NCBI GenBank assembly: GCA_945957605.1
Contig: CAMFLR010000007.1
Location: 1 to 64,000, forward strand
DNA: 64,000 bases
Source: an uncultured Isosphaeraceae bacterium
Lineage (GTDB): Bacteria > Planctomycetota > Planctomycetia > Isosphaerales > Isosphaeraceae
Direction of reading: 5' to 3'
The notes beneath the pieces were generated by a model. That model worked only from the letters and a program-made list of their open reading frames with translations. It was not told the DNA's origin and made no database searches. The stretch's first letter is position 1; every line of letters starts with the position of its first letter. Made by a program: the position numbers and the translations under genes. Below are positions 17,176 to 26,118 of the stretch, one piece after another.

Positions 17176-18521
17176 AAATGCTCACCGGGGATAAGGCGAA
17201 GTTCTTCGGGATCGTCATGGGGCTCACGTTCGCGTCGCTCCTGATCTATCAGCAAGGCTCGATCTTCTGGGGCCTAATGCTGCGCACCGCCGGCCAGGTG
17301 TCCGACATCCGAGGCGCCGACCTCTGGGTGATGGACAACAACGTCCGCTACGTCGACGACGTGAAGCCGATGATCGAGAATAACCTCTACCGCGTGCGCG
17401 GAGTTGAAGGGGTGAAGTGGGCCGTGCCGCTCTATAAAGGAAACGCGCGGGCGAAGCTCAACTCGAAGCAGTTGGTCGCGGGCGATCCTCGTGCGCGATT
17501 GGGGGCTGATCTGAAAGTGATCGAGCAGGTGATTCTGCTCGGTCTCGATGACTTCTCGATGGTCGGCGCACCTCAGAAAGTCATCGCTGGAAGTCTCGAA
17601 GCGCTTCGCAAGCCCGACGCTGTGATCGTCGATTTCACGCGACTGCGCAAGTTATATCCCGGCGAAGCGTGGACACTTGAAGCGACGCACGGCAAACCGG
17701 TGAGTTCGCTCAAGCCGGAGCAAGTCGCGCTGTATAACGACCGCACGATTTACGGCCGCGTTCCGACCGACGACAAGGGAAACGTCGCGTTCTACGACCT
17801 GTTCGTCGGACGCGAGTTCGAGATGAACGACCACCGCGCGGTGGTTGTCGGCATCTGCGAGGCAACGCGCACGTTCCAGTCAAACGCTGTGGTTTATACG
17901 ACCTACTCGCGGGCCAAATACTTCGTGCCAAGCGAGCGGAAGATGTTGTCGTACATTCTGGCCAAGGCAGATGACGATCCCAACGACAAGGGTACTTATA
18001 ACCCTTCGACTGGCCAGGTCGAACGCAAGACGATTGATCCGTCGATCGTCGCGAAATCAATTCTCGATCAGACCGGACTGAAGGCGCGAACGTCCGATCA
18101 ATTCAAGTTCGATACGATTGAATACTATTTGAAGTACACCGGTATTCCCATCAACTTCGGCATCACCGCGTTTCTTGGTTTCCTGGTGGGAACGGCGATC
18201 GCAGGGCAAACGTTCTACAACTTCACGCTCGAAAACTTGCGACAGTTCGGCGCACTCAAAGCGATGGGCGCCACGAATTTTAAGATCGTCGGCATGATTC
18301 TGCTTCAGGCCGTGGTTGTTGGGTTGCTCGGTTATGGCATCGGCTGTGGCCTGGGCGCTGGGTTTGGCGTGATGAGCAACGGCGGCGAGCTTGCGTTCCA
18401 CACGCACACGGCGACGCTACCTATTGTGGGCGGGGCGATTGTTTTTATCTGCATTCTTTCGAGCATCCTTTGCATTCGCAAGGTGATGGTGCTCGAACCG
18501 GCGATTGTGTTCCGTGGCTGA
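17157..18521 (+). CDS. ABC transporter permease, FtsX/DevC-like
   Basis: A 454-residue inner-membrane subunit with the MacB/DevC layout: one transmembrane helix near residues 19-37, a periplasmic domain of about 290 residues, then three helices near the C-terminus (GITAFLGFLVGTAIAGQTFY, IVGMILLQAVVVGLLGYGIG, LPIVGGAIVFICILSSILC). ENLRQFGALKAMGATNFKIV between the first two of these matches the conserved cytosolic coupling segment of FtsX-type permeases. It partners with the following ATPase and membrane fusion protein. The ATG overlaps the regulator gene by 19 bases. Confidence 0.9.
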   Translation: MHWIALKMLTGDKAKFFGIVMGLTFASLLIYQQGSIFWGLMLRTAGQVSDIRGADLWVMDNNVRYVDDVKPMIENNLYRVRGVEGVKWAVPLYKGNARAKLNSKQLVAGDPRARLGADLKVIEQVILLGLDDFSMVGAPQKVIAGSLEALRKPDAVIVDFTRLRKLYPGEAWTLEATHGKPVSSLKPEQVALYNDRTIYGRVPTDDKGNVAFYDLFVGREFEMNDHRAVVVGICEATRTFQSNAVVYTTYSRAKYFVPSERKMLSYILAKADDDPNDKGTYNPSTGQVERKTIDPSIVAKSILDQTGLKARTSDQFKFDTIEYYLKYTGIPINFGITAFLGFLVGTAIAGQTFYNFTLENLRQFGALKAMGATNFKIVGMILLQAVVVGLLGYGIGCGLGAGFGVMSNGGELAFHTHTATLPIVGGAIVFICILSSILCIRKVMVLEPAIVFRG

Positions 18522-18586
18522 TCTTGGAGCAGGGCGGTGGCAGATCGAAGGTGATTTAGCCTGTACATGCGAGAGGGCTTGCCGAT

Positions 18587-19354
18587 ATGTCTCATCTCGA
18601 ATTTGACGGTCACGAGATTGCACCGCCGCCACCCGGTTTAGCGACCGCTGTGAAGGTGCGCGGGGTGTCGAAGTCGTTTGGTAGAGGGGAACAGCGGGTT
18701 ACCGCTCTCGGGCAGGTCAACTGGGACGTTTATGTCGGTCAGTTGACGATGATCATCGGCCCGTCGGGCTGCGGCAAAACGACGCTGCTTTCGGTGATCG
18801 CGGGGATTCTCAACTCGGACGAAGGCTCGGTCGAAATCTTCGGTCAGGACGTGACCAAGATGAGCGACCGCAGACTGACACGTTTCCGCGCAGAACGCAT
18901 TGGATTCGTGTTCCAGCAATACAATCTCCTCCCCGCGCTCACGGCGGCGGAAAACGCGGCGATTCCCCTGGTGATCGCCGGTTGGTCGAAACCGAAAGCC
19001 GTTGAAAAGGCGTCGCACGTCCTCAACAGCCTCGGGATGGGCAAGAAAATCCGCAGCTTGCCGCGCGAGTTGTCGGGTGGTCAGCAACAGCGCGTGGCGA
19101 TCGCTCGCGCGCTCGTCCACGACCCAAGCCTACTGGTTTGCGACGAGCCGACAGCAGCGCTCGATGTCGAAAGTGGTCGCACCGTAATGAACCTGATGCG
19201 ACAGGCCGCACTTCGCGTCGACCGCGCTGTGGTCGTGGTGACGCACGACAATCGCGTGTTCGACTTCGGCGATCGCATCACCCGAATGGACGACGGCAAG
19301 ATCGCCGAAATCCGCGACAACGAACATACCCACGCCGTGGCCGCATCTGCATAA
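18587..19354 (+). CDS. ABC transporter ATP-binding protein, DevA/MacB/LolD-like
   Basis: A 255-residue ATPase. Walker A GPSGCGKTT is near residue 60, the Q-loop in FVFQQYNLLPAL, the signature LSGGQQQR, Walker B LLVCDEPTAALD, and the switch His in VVVTHDNRVFDFGDRI. The sequence is closest in style to MacB/LolD/DevA ATPases that power transporters with an FtsX-like permease. About 20 residues precede the ABC fold. It lies 65 bases after the permease and 47 before the fusion protein. Confidence 0.95.
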   Translation: MSHLEFDGHEIAPPPPGLATAVKVRGVSKSFGRGEQRVTALGQVNWDVYVGQLTMIIGPSGCGKTTLLSVIAGILNSDEGSVEIFGQDVTKMSDRRLTRFRAERIGFVFQQYNLLPALTAAENAAIPLVIAGWSKPKAVEKASHVLNSLGMGKKIRSLPRELSGGQQQRVAIARALVHDPSLLVCDEPTAALDVESGRTVMNLMRQAALRVDRAVVVVTHDNRVFDFGDRITRMDDGKIAEIRDNEHTHAVAASA

Positions 19355-19401
19355 GCCGACTCGATCAATTGCTCACAATCGCAATTTTTCAGGAATAAAT
19401 C

Positions 19402-20529
19402 ATGATTCTTCGAATCGTTTTGCCGCTGGTCGCGGTGCTGGGTTTGACGTTCGCGATCTATCAAACTCGCAAGCTCAATGAAGAGCCGCCCAAGGTGCAG
19501 CTTGCCAAAGAGAAACAACCAGCGACGGCGCCGAATTATCGCTCGATTTCGGGCGCTGGACTCGTCGAGGCGAGGCGCGAGAATATTCCGATCGGCACGA
19601 CCGTTCCGGGGGTCGTGGATAAGGTTTTCGTGGTCGTCAACCAGCATGTGAAGGCCGGCGACCCATTGTTCCACATCGACGATCGCGACCTTCGCGCCGA
19701 ACTTGCGACGCGCAAGGCTTCGGTGCTAGCCATGCAAGCGTCGCTCGATCGCCTCAAGGCTGCCCCTCGCGCCGAAGACATTCCGCCAGCTCGCGCGAGT
19801 GTCGACGAGGCGCGTGCCAAACTTGCCGACGCCAATGCCGCCTATCGTCGGACCAAGAATCTGTACGAAAAGAGCATGGCGACCGGCAGTGATTACGACA
19901 AAGACAACTACACGGAGAAGGCTGCTGAAGCTGCACTCGCGCGTGCTGAAGCCGAATTGAAGAAGCTACTTGCGGGCTCTTGGAAAGAAGATATCCGCGT
20001 CGCCGAAGCAAATCTCAAGCAGGCAGAAGCGCAGGCGAAGAGCACCGAGATGCTCATGGAGCGTCTTACTGTCCGAGCTTTGATCGATGGCGACGTTCTC
20101 CAGGTTCACGTTCGTCCCGGTCAGTTCGCAGCGCTTAACTGGAACGAAGCACTCATCGTACTTGGCGACGTGAACACGCTTCACGTTCGCGTGGACGTCG
20201 ATGAGAACGATCTGGCGATGTTCAAGGAAGCGAATCCTGCCATCGCGACGCTCAAGGGGCGCCCCAACGTGCAGTTCCCGCTCACGTATGTGAAGACCGA
20301 GCCTTACGTCATCCCCAAAAAGAGCCTGACCGGCGACAATTCCGAACGCGTCGATACGCGTGTCTTGCAGGCGATTTATGCGATCGACTCGATGCCGGTG
20401 AAGGTTTATGTCGGCATGCAGATGGACGTCTTCATCAAGGCCGAGCTGCCGGCGAATATCGATTTGAATGCGAATCCGGGACTGTCGAAGCCCACGCCCG
20501 GAATGCTCGCGCCTGTCGCGGCGAAATGA
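19402..20529 (+). CDS. HlyD-family membrane fusion protein, DevB-like
   Basis: A 375-residue periplasmic adaptor anchored by an N-terminal hydrophobic segment (ILRIVLPLVAVLGLTFAIYQ). A lipoyl-like half motif follows (GAGLVEARRENIPIG, GVVDKVFVVVNQHVKAGDPLFHIDDRDL), then a long helical hairpin at about residues 95-225 rich in Ala, Glu and Lys, and the returning beta-barrel (DGDVLQVHVRPGQFA, VDVDENDLAMF). It completes a tripartite exporter with the permease and ATPase. The outer-membrane partner is not in the window. The cargo is unknown; relatives export glycolipids, peptides or drugs. Confidence 0.92.
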   Translation: MILRIVLPLVAVLGLTFAIYQTRKLNEEPPKVQLAKEKQPATAPNYRSISGAGLVEARRENIPIGTTVPGVVDKVFVVVNQHVKAGDPLFHIDDRDLRAELATRKASVLAMQASLDRLKAAPRAEDIPPARASVDEARAKLADANAAYRRTKNLYEKSMATGSDYDKDNYTEKAAEAALARAEAELKKLLAGSWKEDIRVAEANLKQAEAQAKSTEMLMERLTVRALIDGDVLQVHVRPGQFAALNWNEALIVLGDVNTLHVRVDVDENDLAMFKEANPAIATLKGRPNVQFPLTYVKTEPYVIPKKSLTGDNSERVDTRVLQAIYAIDSMPVKVYVGMQMDVFIKAELPANIDLNANPGLSKPTPGMLAPVAAK

Positions 20530-20540
20530 GATGAAATGTT

Positions 20541-20580
20541 GAGAACGAGGTTGGCGATCGGAAACGCTGACCTCGTTCTC
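20541..20580. terminator. Terminator hairpin between convergent genes
   Basis: GAGAACGAGG (20541-20550) pairs perfectly with 20571-20580 across an 18-20 nt loop. It lies 12 bases after the fusion-protein stop and 19 before the end of the leftward gene. T-rich sequence is weak on both sides. Confidence 0.6.
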
Positions 20581-20598
20581 GCAACGACGATAGGTTGA

Positions 20599-21132
20599 TC
20601 AGCCTTTTTTCTTCGATTCTTCGGGGCGGTAGATCGTAAAACCAACAGACTTGGTGATCGTGGCGTCAGGTTTTGCGAGGTCGTCGTGCAGCGTGAGGTC
20701 GATCTCGTAATCGCCGGGCGGAAGTCCCTTCAGGCTGACGTCAGTCTTTAAATAGATTTGATACGGCGGAAATGTGTTGGCCGCTTCGTAAACGAACATC
20801 TTTTCCTTTTTCCAGATCGCGTCCTTGCTTCCCTTTTTCCGAAGCCGGCCGTCCTCGGAAAGCAACGCCCGAAATCCCGTCTTGGTGCGTTCGATGGTGT
20901 GACCGTTGGGTTCGTAGTAAATCATCAACTTGTCGTCGGGCGTGAGCTTGCTGTCGGGCAAAGCTTCAAAATTCGCGAAGCCGTGAATTTTCACACAGGC
21001 CACCGGCTGCGACATGCCGAGCGGCTCCTTCGCGTGCGCTACAGCGATGATTGAGAGACACAGACCGACCACAACCGCGGACCGCGATAACTTCAGGCGA
21101 TAGTTTTTGGCGTTATGCGTGGACGGGATCAT
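20599..21132 (-). CDS. Secreted protein of unknown function
   Basis: A 177-residue protein with a signal peptide (basic start to residue 18, hydrophobic AVVVGLCLSIIAVAHA, cut near AHAKEP). The mature part is predicted beta-rich (YQIYLKTDVSLKGLPPGDYEIDLTLHDDL) like an Ig or Wnk-type fold that describes extension of bound components. It ends in a Lys-rich tail. I do not recognise a family. It converges with the exporter operon but shows no evident link to it. Confidence 0.65.
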   Translation of the reverse strand: MIPSTHNAKNYRLKLSRSAVVVGLCLSIIAVAHAKEPLGMSQPVACVKIHGFANFEALPDSKLTPDDKLMIYYEPNGHTIERTKTGFRALLSEDGRLRKKGSKDAIWKKEKMFVYEAANTFPPYQIYLKTDVSLKGLPPGDYEIDLTLHDDLAKPDATITKSVGFTIYRPEESKKKG

Positions 21133-21581
21133 TGAGCAACTCCAGTTTGTTCAACCTTGGATCCCACTCGACCCAATTCCCGAGATTACGACATACGTCC
21201 AACATCTGCAAAGAGTCTGGAGCGCCGGCGTTCACTCAAACAGCATCGCGGCTCCTGGTATTTTTGGGCCAACTACTGGGAACGTGGACCGGAAAACGAA
21301 ATGAACCGCGAGTCGGTCGTCTCACGCCAACTGGGCGGGACGGTTCGACTCGCGGTTCTTATAGCGAAGGGATTCGCTCGGTCGGGTTGGTCTGGTTAGC
21401 GCGGTTATTCTCGCCCTAGCGGATTAAGCGTCGGCAGGTGGAAGAGCCTGCCGAAAGCAGCGGATTGGCCAGGAAGAGTTCGCCGATAAGCAAAGCAACG
21501 ACCACGGAATGGGTCGTTGCTCTGATGGATCGGGCTGTGCAAGGAGTGCGAAGGATGGCGTTCGCGGGTCGACGGATCGAC
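21133..21581. other. 449-base intergenic region with hairpins
   Basis: No convincing gene was found. It holds a perfect 13-bp stem (21303-21315 with 21346-21358) around a 30-nt loop, a 7-bp hairpin at 21432-21453, and the terminator of the next leftward gene. The open frames here lack the codon bias of the neighbours. Confidence 0.5.
21486..21520 (-). terminator. Terminator of the PEP-CTERM gene
   Basis: A perfect 9-bp stem (21495-21503 with 21512-21520) with an 8-nt loop; on the minus strand it is followed by TTTGCTT. It lies 60 bases after the stop of the gene ending at 21582. Confidence 0.65.
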
Positions 21582-22442
21582 TTATCCCTGGCTGCGGGCA
21601 CGCCGCTGACGGCGAAGACCGAATGCAGCACCACCTGCGAGGAGCGCCCAAGCGGCGACCGTCGTGGGTTCGGGAGTGGGGATCTGAGCGGCCGGCGCGA
21701 GTACGTGAATCCAGCCGATCGTGTCTTCGCCCGCGATCACATCGTTCGGCGAGCCAGCGAAGGCTTGAATCCAGTAGCCCTTGGACGGGTCCAGACCAGG
21801 AATTTGGCTGAAATTCTTGATCGTGAACTCGAAATCGGGGTGGGCGGCCGATGGGTCGAACGCCAGGTTGCCCTGGAAATTCGGCATGTTGCTGCCGTAG
21901 CTGTACGCGATGCCCGAATTCGAGCCAACGTACGACGAAACCGTGAAGCCGTCGAGTCCCGGCCCAGCATGGGACTTGTCGGCGGGAACGCCGGCGATGA
22001 CCACGGGAGCGCCGGGGTTGCTGTCGCTTCCGCTGTTGGGAGCGAACGCTACCGAGATCGAGCCCTGACCGCCGATGTGAGCGGGGTCGACGCCGCCGAC
22101 AGCCGTCTGGCGCGGGTCGGGGATGCCGGGCGTGCCGTTGCCGGACGAGTTCCCGGCGATCGAGTACGTGTTAATGCCGACGAAGAGCGTATCAGAGCCC
22201 TTGTCGTACGAAACACGCACGTCTTTGATGTTCCAGCCGGTGATCCAGCCGGCGGCCGTAATCCACGGCGCCTGGGCGACCGAACCGGGCGAAGTGCCCT
22301 GGATGATCGTTGTGTTCGGGCTCACGGGCATGTCGGTTTCGACATTGCCGGTGAACGTAATCGGAGCGGCGGCGGCGACCGACCCGGCGGCCCCAACCAG
22401 GCCGAATGCCAATGCCAGCTTCTTGATGCGTCGCAGATCCAT
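21582..22442 (-). CDS. PEP-CTERM surface protein
   Basis: A 286-residue exported protein. It has a signal peptide (LALAFGLVGAAGSVAAAA) and a C-terminal sorting signal of the PEP-CTERM type: PEP in IPTPEPTTV, a hydrophobic helix (AAWALLAGGAAFGL) and a basic tail (RRQRRAR). Such tails are cut by an exosortase. The middle contains FTGNVETDMP, VSYDKGSDTLFVGIN and FEFTIKNFSQI segments that also occur, in the same order, in the divergent neighbour starting at 22720, so the two share a domain. A GGAGGAG-like ribosome site precedes the ATG. The function of the shared domain is unknown. Confidence 0.9.
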   Translation of the reverse strand: MDLRRIKKLALAFGLVGAAGSVAAAAPITFTGNVETDMPVSPNTTIIQGTSPGSVAQAPWITAAGWITGWNIKDVRVSYDKGSDTLFVGINTYSIAGNSSGNGTPGIPDPRQTAVGGVDPAHIGGQGSISVAFAPNSGSDSNPGAPVVIAGVPADKSHAGPGLDGFTVSSYVGSNSGIAYSYGSNMPNFQGNLAFDPSAAHPDFEFTIKNFSQIPGLDPSKGYWIQAFAGSPNDVIAGEDTIGWIHVLAPAAQIPTPEPTTVAAWALLAGGAAFGLRRQRRARSQG

Positions 22443-22719
22443 CTCGACTCTCCTCCCACGTTGGGGTCTTTGGCCCGGGAGGGGTCGCGGGCCGTTCTAT
22501 CGGCCCGACATCACCGGGACAAAACCATCCTTGGACCAACCCAGCCGAGCGCCGTCCTATCGACCGCGACTCCGTGGAACGTCCAGTGGCTCCAAACCTT
22601 CGCACCGCCGGGTCGAGACTACTCTCGACGGCATATCCGTCAAGGGCAATTCGACCGCCTCCCGTGAGGGACCAGGTTCATCGTGAACCTGGATTTCAGG
22701 AAGAAAGGACGAGGGCGCG

Positions 22720-24480
22720 ATGTCGTTGTTCACGAAAGTCATCCAAGCCGTTCAGTCGTGGCGACGGCGTCGCGGTGCATCCAAATCACGCACCGAGACT
22801 CGCGTTGGGCTAGAACAGCTTGATCATCGACAACTCCTGACCGTCAACTTTACCGGAGTTGTTGCAACCGATTTTCCCGCTACACAAGTTCCAGGCGTTG
22901 TAACCATCCTGGACGATGGTACGCAGGGGGTGCAACACCCGCTCATACCATCCGATCTCCAGCCAATTGTCAAGGTCAGCGGCTTTGACATTAGCGGCAT
23001 GGCCGTTTCTTACGACAAACAGAGCGATACCCTCTCAGTCGGCCTGATTCAGCCAAATTCACAGAACAACGCATTCCCCGTAATTGCCGGTGACTCCGAC
23101 AACAACGGGAACAGCGGAACTGTGAATCCGTTGATCAACAACCCGAACTCGCCGCCCGGAGTTCCCGGGTTGCGTCAGAACGACTTCTCCGATCCGCCGG
23201 ACATGAGCGGTTCGAAGACGATGGGGGCGTTCCTCAACTTCACGGGTGCGGCGACGAATCCCGTCGACCCCACGAAGACTTACTTTCCCGCCAATATCGT
23301 CGCCGGCTTCGCCAACAACGGCTCCTCGACTGCCAACAAGCACTATGAGGTTGCCCAGGCGATCGACACGGGCCCCTCGATTCCCCAGTTCGGCACCGAA
23401 CTGCCGGGCAATGAGGGTAACGTCTACCTCGTGAACGACCCCTCGCGTGGTGCGCTCGAATTCTCGATCACGCACTTCTCCGAGCTCTACCAGTCGGTGA
23501 CTGGTCAGCCGCTCACGGATCAGTCGGTGATCCGCATCGGCTCGTTCGGGTCGTCAAACCAGGACGACGGTATCAGCGAGGCGTTCTTCCCGCCGCAGCC
23601 GTTCACTCTGCCGCCCGCAACGGTGCCGCCGGTGCTCTGCCCGCCGGTATCTCCGCCAGTGCTCATCAACCCGCACTCAGCGCGGCACGTGAACACGGCA
23701 CACGCGGAATCGGTTCGTGTGACGATCGTTAGCTCGTCGGGCTTCGACGCCACGCAGATCGACCCGGCGACCGTCCGCCTCGGTGGTGCAGCGCCCTTCA
23801 CCCACTTCACGCGGAACTTCAACCACAGCGATTTCCCCTCGGAAACGTTTGTCTTCCGCGGCTATGACATCAGCCTCCCCGCCGGAATCACGCCGGCGAC
23901 GGTGACCGGTCAGCTCTTCGACGGCACGAAGTTCGCCACGACGATCCTGATCTTCAACCGTAACGACAGCTACTACACGCCAGCTCAGATTGCGGCTCGC
24001 GACGCCAAGATTGGCTTCCAGCCGCCGGAAGAGCTCGCTCTGGAGATGGCGTCGGCCAACGCAAACGGCGACATCGCGACGATCAACGCGAACATCCTCG
24101 CCGCGAACGCCGCTGCAGCCGCCGCTGCCGAAACGATTCCGTCGACCTTCGCGACATTTGCCCCTGTGGCGGTGAAGTCGCTGACCGCTCCGATCACAGG
24201 CATCACGCCAGCGATTGCTTCGTCCTCGACGGGCACGATGGCCGCGATGACCGCGGTGCCGATCACGACGCCGACGGCCGCTACTCCCACGACGGTTTCG
24301 ATTCCGCGTCGCACCGGTGCGGCGAAGCAGGCGAAGTCGAGTGCTCCGCACGCTCGGGTCGCCTCGGCGATGCAACGAGCCGGAGCCGGCGCTGGGTCGA
24401 AGTCAACCAACGCTGCCACGTCGTCGACCGGTTCGGCTCTGGCCGCTCACGACGCAGCTCTGTCCGACTTCTCAGGCTGA
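22720..24480 (+). CDS. LEPxxLL-type surface protein homologous to the divergent PEP-CTERM protein
   Basis: A 586-residue protein. The N-terminus has a basic stretch (WRRRRGASKSR) and then LEQLDHRQLL at residues 31-40, a variant of the planctomycete LEPxxLL export motif. The next 270 residues match the divergent PEP-CTERM protein: FTGVVATDFP, VSYDKQSDTLSVGLI, LEFSITHFSEL. A Pro-rich linker (LPPATVPPVLCPPVSPPVL) leads to a second beta-rich domain at about 320-420 (VRVTIVSSSGFDATQIDPAT) resembling cadherin/Ig-like planctomycete repeats. The last 150 residues are Ala/Thr/Ser-rich low complexity. No enzymatic motif was seen. Confidence 0.85.
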   Translation: MSLFTKVIQAVQSWRRRRGASKSRTETRVGLEQLDHRQLLTVNFTGVVATDFPATQVPGVVTILDDGTQGVQHPLIPSDLQPIVKVSGFDISGMAVSYDKQSDTLSVGLIQPNSQNNAFPVIAGDSDNNGNSGTVNPLINNPNSPPGVPGLRQNDFSDPPDMSGSKTMGAFLNFTGAATNPVDPTKTYFPANIVAGFANNGSSTANKHYEVAQAIDTGPSIPQFGTELPGNEGNVYLVNDPSRGALEFSITHFSELYQSVTGQPLTDQSVIRIGSFGSSNQDDGISEAFFPPQPFTLPPATVPPVLCPPVSPPVLINPHSARHVNTAHAESVRVTIVSSSGFDATQIDPATVRLGGAAPFTHFTRNFNHSDFPSETFVFRGYDISLPAGITPATVTGQLFDGTKFATTILIFNRNDSYYTPAQIAARDAKIGFQPPEELALEMASANANGDIATINANILAANAAAAAAAETIPSTFATFAPVAVKSLTAPITGITPAIASSSTGTMAAMTAVPITTPTAATPTTVSIPRRTGAAKQAKSSAPHARVASAMQRAGAGAGSKSTNAATSSTGSALAAHDAALSDFSG

Positions 24481-24541
24481 GAATAAGGACAGCGATCAGA
24501 TCAAGTTCGTGCAACGCAGTGGTAGCAGACGCTCCAACTCG

Positions 24542-24590
24542 GTCCGGGCAGTCGTCATGGATGGTGACTGCCCGGACGTTTTCTTTTGAC
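24542..24590 (+). terminator. Rho-independent terminator
   Basis: A perfect 12-bp GC-rich stem (24542-24553 with 24566-24577), a 12-nt loop and then GTTTTCTTTT. It ends the transcript of the LEPxxLL-type gene. Confidence 0.9.
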
Positions 24591-24595
24591 TGAGC

Positions 24596-24649
24596 AGCAC
24601 AAAAACAGCCCGAGCCGGCGTGATAGGGGGGGCGTTGGCCGGCCCGGGC
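24596..24649 (-). terminator. Rho-independent terminator of the cytochrome/copper protein gene
   Basis: A 12-bp stem with one mismatch (24608-24619 with 24638-24649); on the minus strand it is followed by GTTTTTGTG. It lies just past the stop of the leftward gene at 24679 and back to back with the preceding terminator. Confidence 0.8.
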
Positions 24650-24678
24650 ATACATCAAAGTAATTCGTCGCGAACTGA

Positions 24679-26118
24679 TTATTGAGTCGCTGGCCGGCGA
24701 CGAGCGCGGAACTGAGCCTCTCCGCCCTTACCGACGAAGACGACTTCGAACACGCCCAGACACATCTCGTCGTTCGTTCCCTCGCCCCAGCGTACTTCCT
24801 TCGCGGGCTTGATAGGATTCGCGGGATTCGTGTCGCTGTTGTCGAAGTGAGCTTCAACTTCGAGCCACGAACCCGCCGGCAAGATCACCGGCTTCTCGAA
24901 CGCGTACGTTCCTTGCCAGTTGAAATCCCAGCGATTGATGCGAATTAACTCGACCTTCGTGTTATCCGGTTTGACGGCGTAGAACGTCATGTCTTTGCCC
25001 AGCCAGTGCATGTGCGGCATGACGGTCGTGATCATCACCTCGCTGCCAAACGGACGATTCGGCCGGCTCACAACCGAACTGCCAGGCTTCGTCGACCCCT
25101 TCACTTCATAATTCTTCGCGCCTGGGGGGATGATCATGATGTCCCGGAGGAAGTCGTCGAACGTGGGGCGCTTGATGATCGACCGAAGCATCAGTTTGTT
25201 GCGCGTCGCCTGAACCTGCTCCATCGACACGTTCGGGAAGACGAAGCCGGTGAAGATTTCCTTGCCCAGCGGTTTGGGCGAGAGATAAAGGGCGACCGAG
25301 GAGCGATCGAATTCCGGCTTGCCCGACTTGTGGTAGTGCATCTGCACCAGAATGTCGGCCCCCTTGGGCAGGAAGTAGCCGGTGTCTTCGTGTGTGAAGC
25401 GAGCGCGAGCGCCTGGCGTCCAGATCGGCAGCAGGTTCCGCGGATCGACGCCGCTGCCGAACCCGCCGACGGCGTGATAGCCAGGCTTGGGATCCGAGGC
25501 GTCGAGTTCGCGGGCCTTACCCGAGGAGTCGATTCCGGAAAGAATGTGGTGAACGACCGCGCGGTTACCCGGCTTGAAGTCGGCCGCGCGAATCCAGCGG
25601 TCTTCGGGGAAATTCGTTTTGAGCACGAACACCCGGAACTCGTCTTCGCCCGAAGCTTCGAGCTGATAATCCTCAGGCATCGACAGAACGAGGTCGGGTT
25701 CGCCGAGCGGCCATTCGGATGAGAAAACCCGCGCGGCGGGAGCGTCGGCCGTATCCCCCTCGACACAGCCTCCTTCCACCCATGCCTTCAAAGTCTCGAG
25801 TTCGGCTTTCGAGAGCACGCGAGAGTCGCGGAAGGGCCCGCCGTAATTTGGGTCGGCAGGCCAGGGGGGCATGCGGCGGTCGCTCGTCACATGATCGAGA
25901 TCGGCGGCACGCTTACGGGCTTGATCATAGGTAAGTAGCGAAAACGGCGCAACTTGCCCGGGACGGTGGCAGTCCTGGCAATGTTTCTGAATGATCGGCT
26001 CGACGTCCTTGTGATAGCTCGGGACCACTCGGGCATTCTCGGTAGCATTGGCGGCTGCTGGTAGCGCGACGCAAAGCGCAGTCGCCAAACCGAATGCGTG
26101 GAATCGCCTGTGACTCAA
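24679..26118 (-). CDS. Cytochrome c fused to a copper type II monooxygenase-like domain
   Basis: A 479-residue exported protein. After a signal peptide (ALCVALPAAANA) comes a haem c site, CQDCH at residues 47-51, with RRMPPW likely giving the axial Met. The rest resembles the PHM/DBH-type ascorbate-dependent copper monooxygenase fold: VVHHILSG supplies a His pair, HMHWLGKDM a His-x-His plus Met site, and LPAGSWLEVEAHFDNS a late beta strand with His. This pairing is common in planctomycetes and related phyla, where the function is not known experimentally. Electron delivery from the haem to copper is inferred. Confidence 0.85.
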   Translation of the reverse strand: MSHRRFHAFGLATALCVALPAAANATENARVVPSYHKDVEPIIQKHCQDCHRPGQVAPFSLLTYDQARKRAADLDHVTSDRRMPPWPADPNYGGPFRDSRVLSKAELETLKAWVEGGCVEGDTADAPAARVFSSEWPLGEPDLVLSMPEDYQLEASGEDEFRVFVLKTNFPEDRWIRAADFKPGNRAVVHHILSGIDSSGKARELDASDPKPGYHAVGGFGSGVDPRNLLPIWTPGARARFTHEDTGYFLPKGADILVQMHYHKSGKPEFDRSSVALYLSPKPLGKEIFTGFVFPNVSMEQVQATRNKLMLRSIIKRPTFDDFLRDIMIIPPGAKNYEVKGSTKPGSSVVSRPNRPFGSEVMITTVMPHMHWLGKDMTFYAVKPDNTKVELIRINRWDFNWQGTYAFEKPVILPAGSWLEVEAHFDNSDTNPANPIKPAKEVRWGEGTNDEMCLGVFEVVFVGKGGEAQFRARRRPATQ

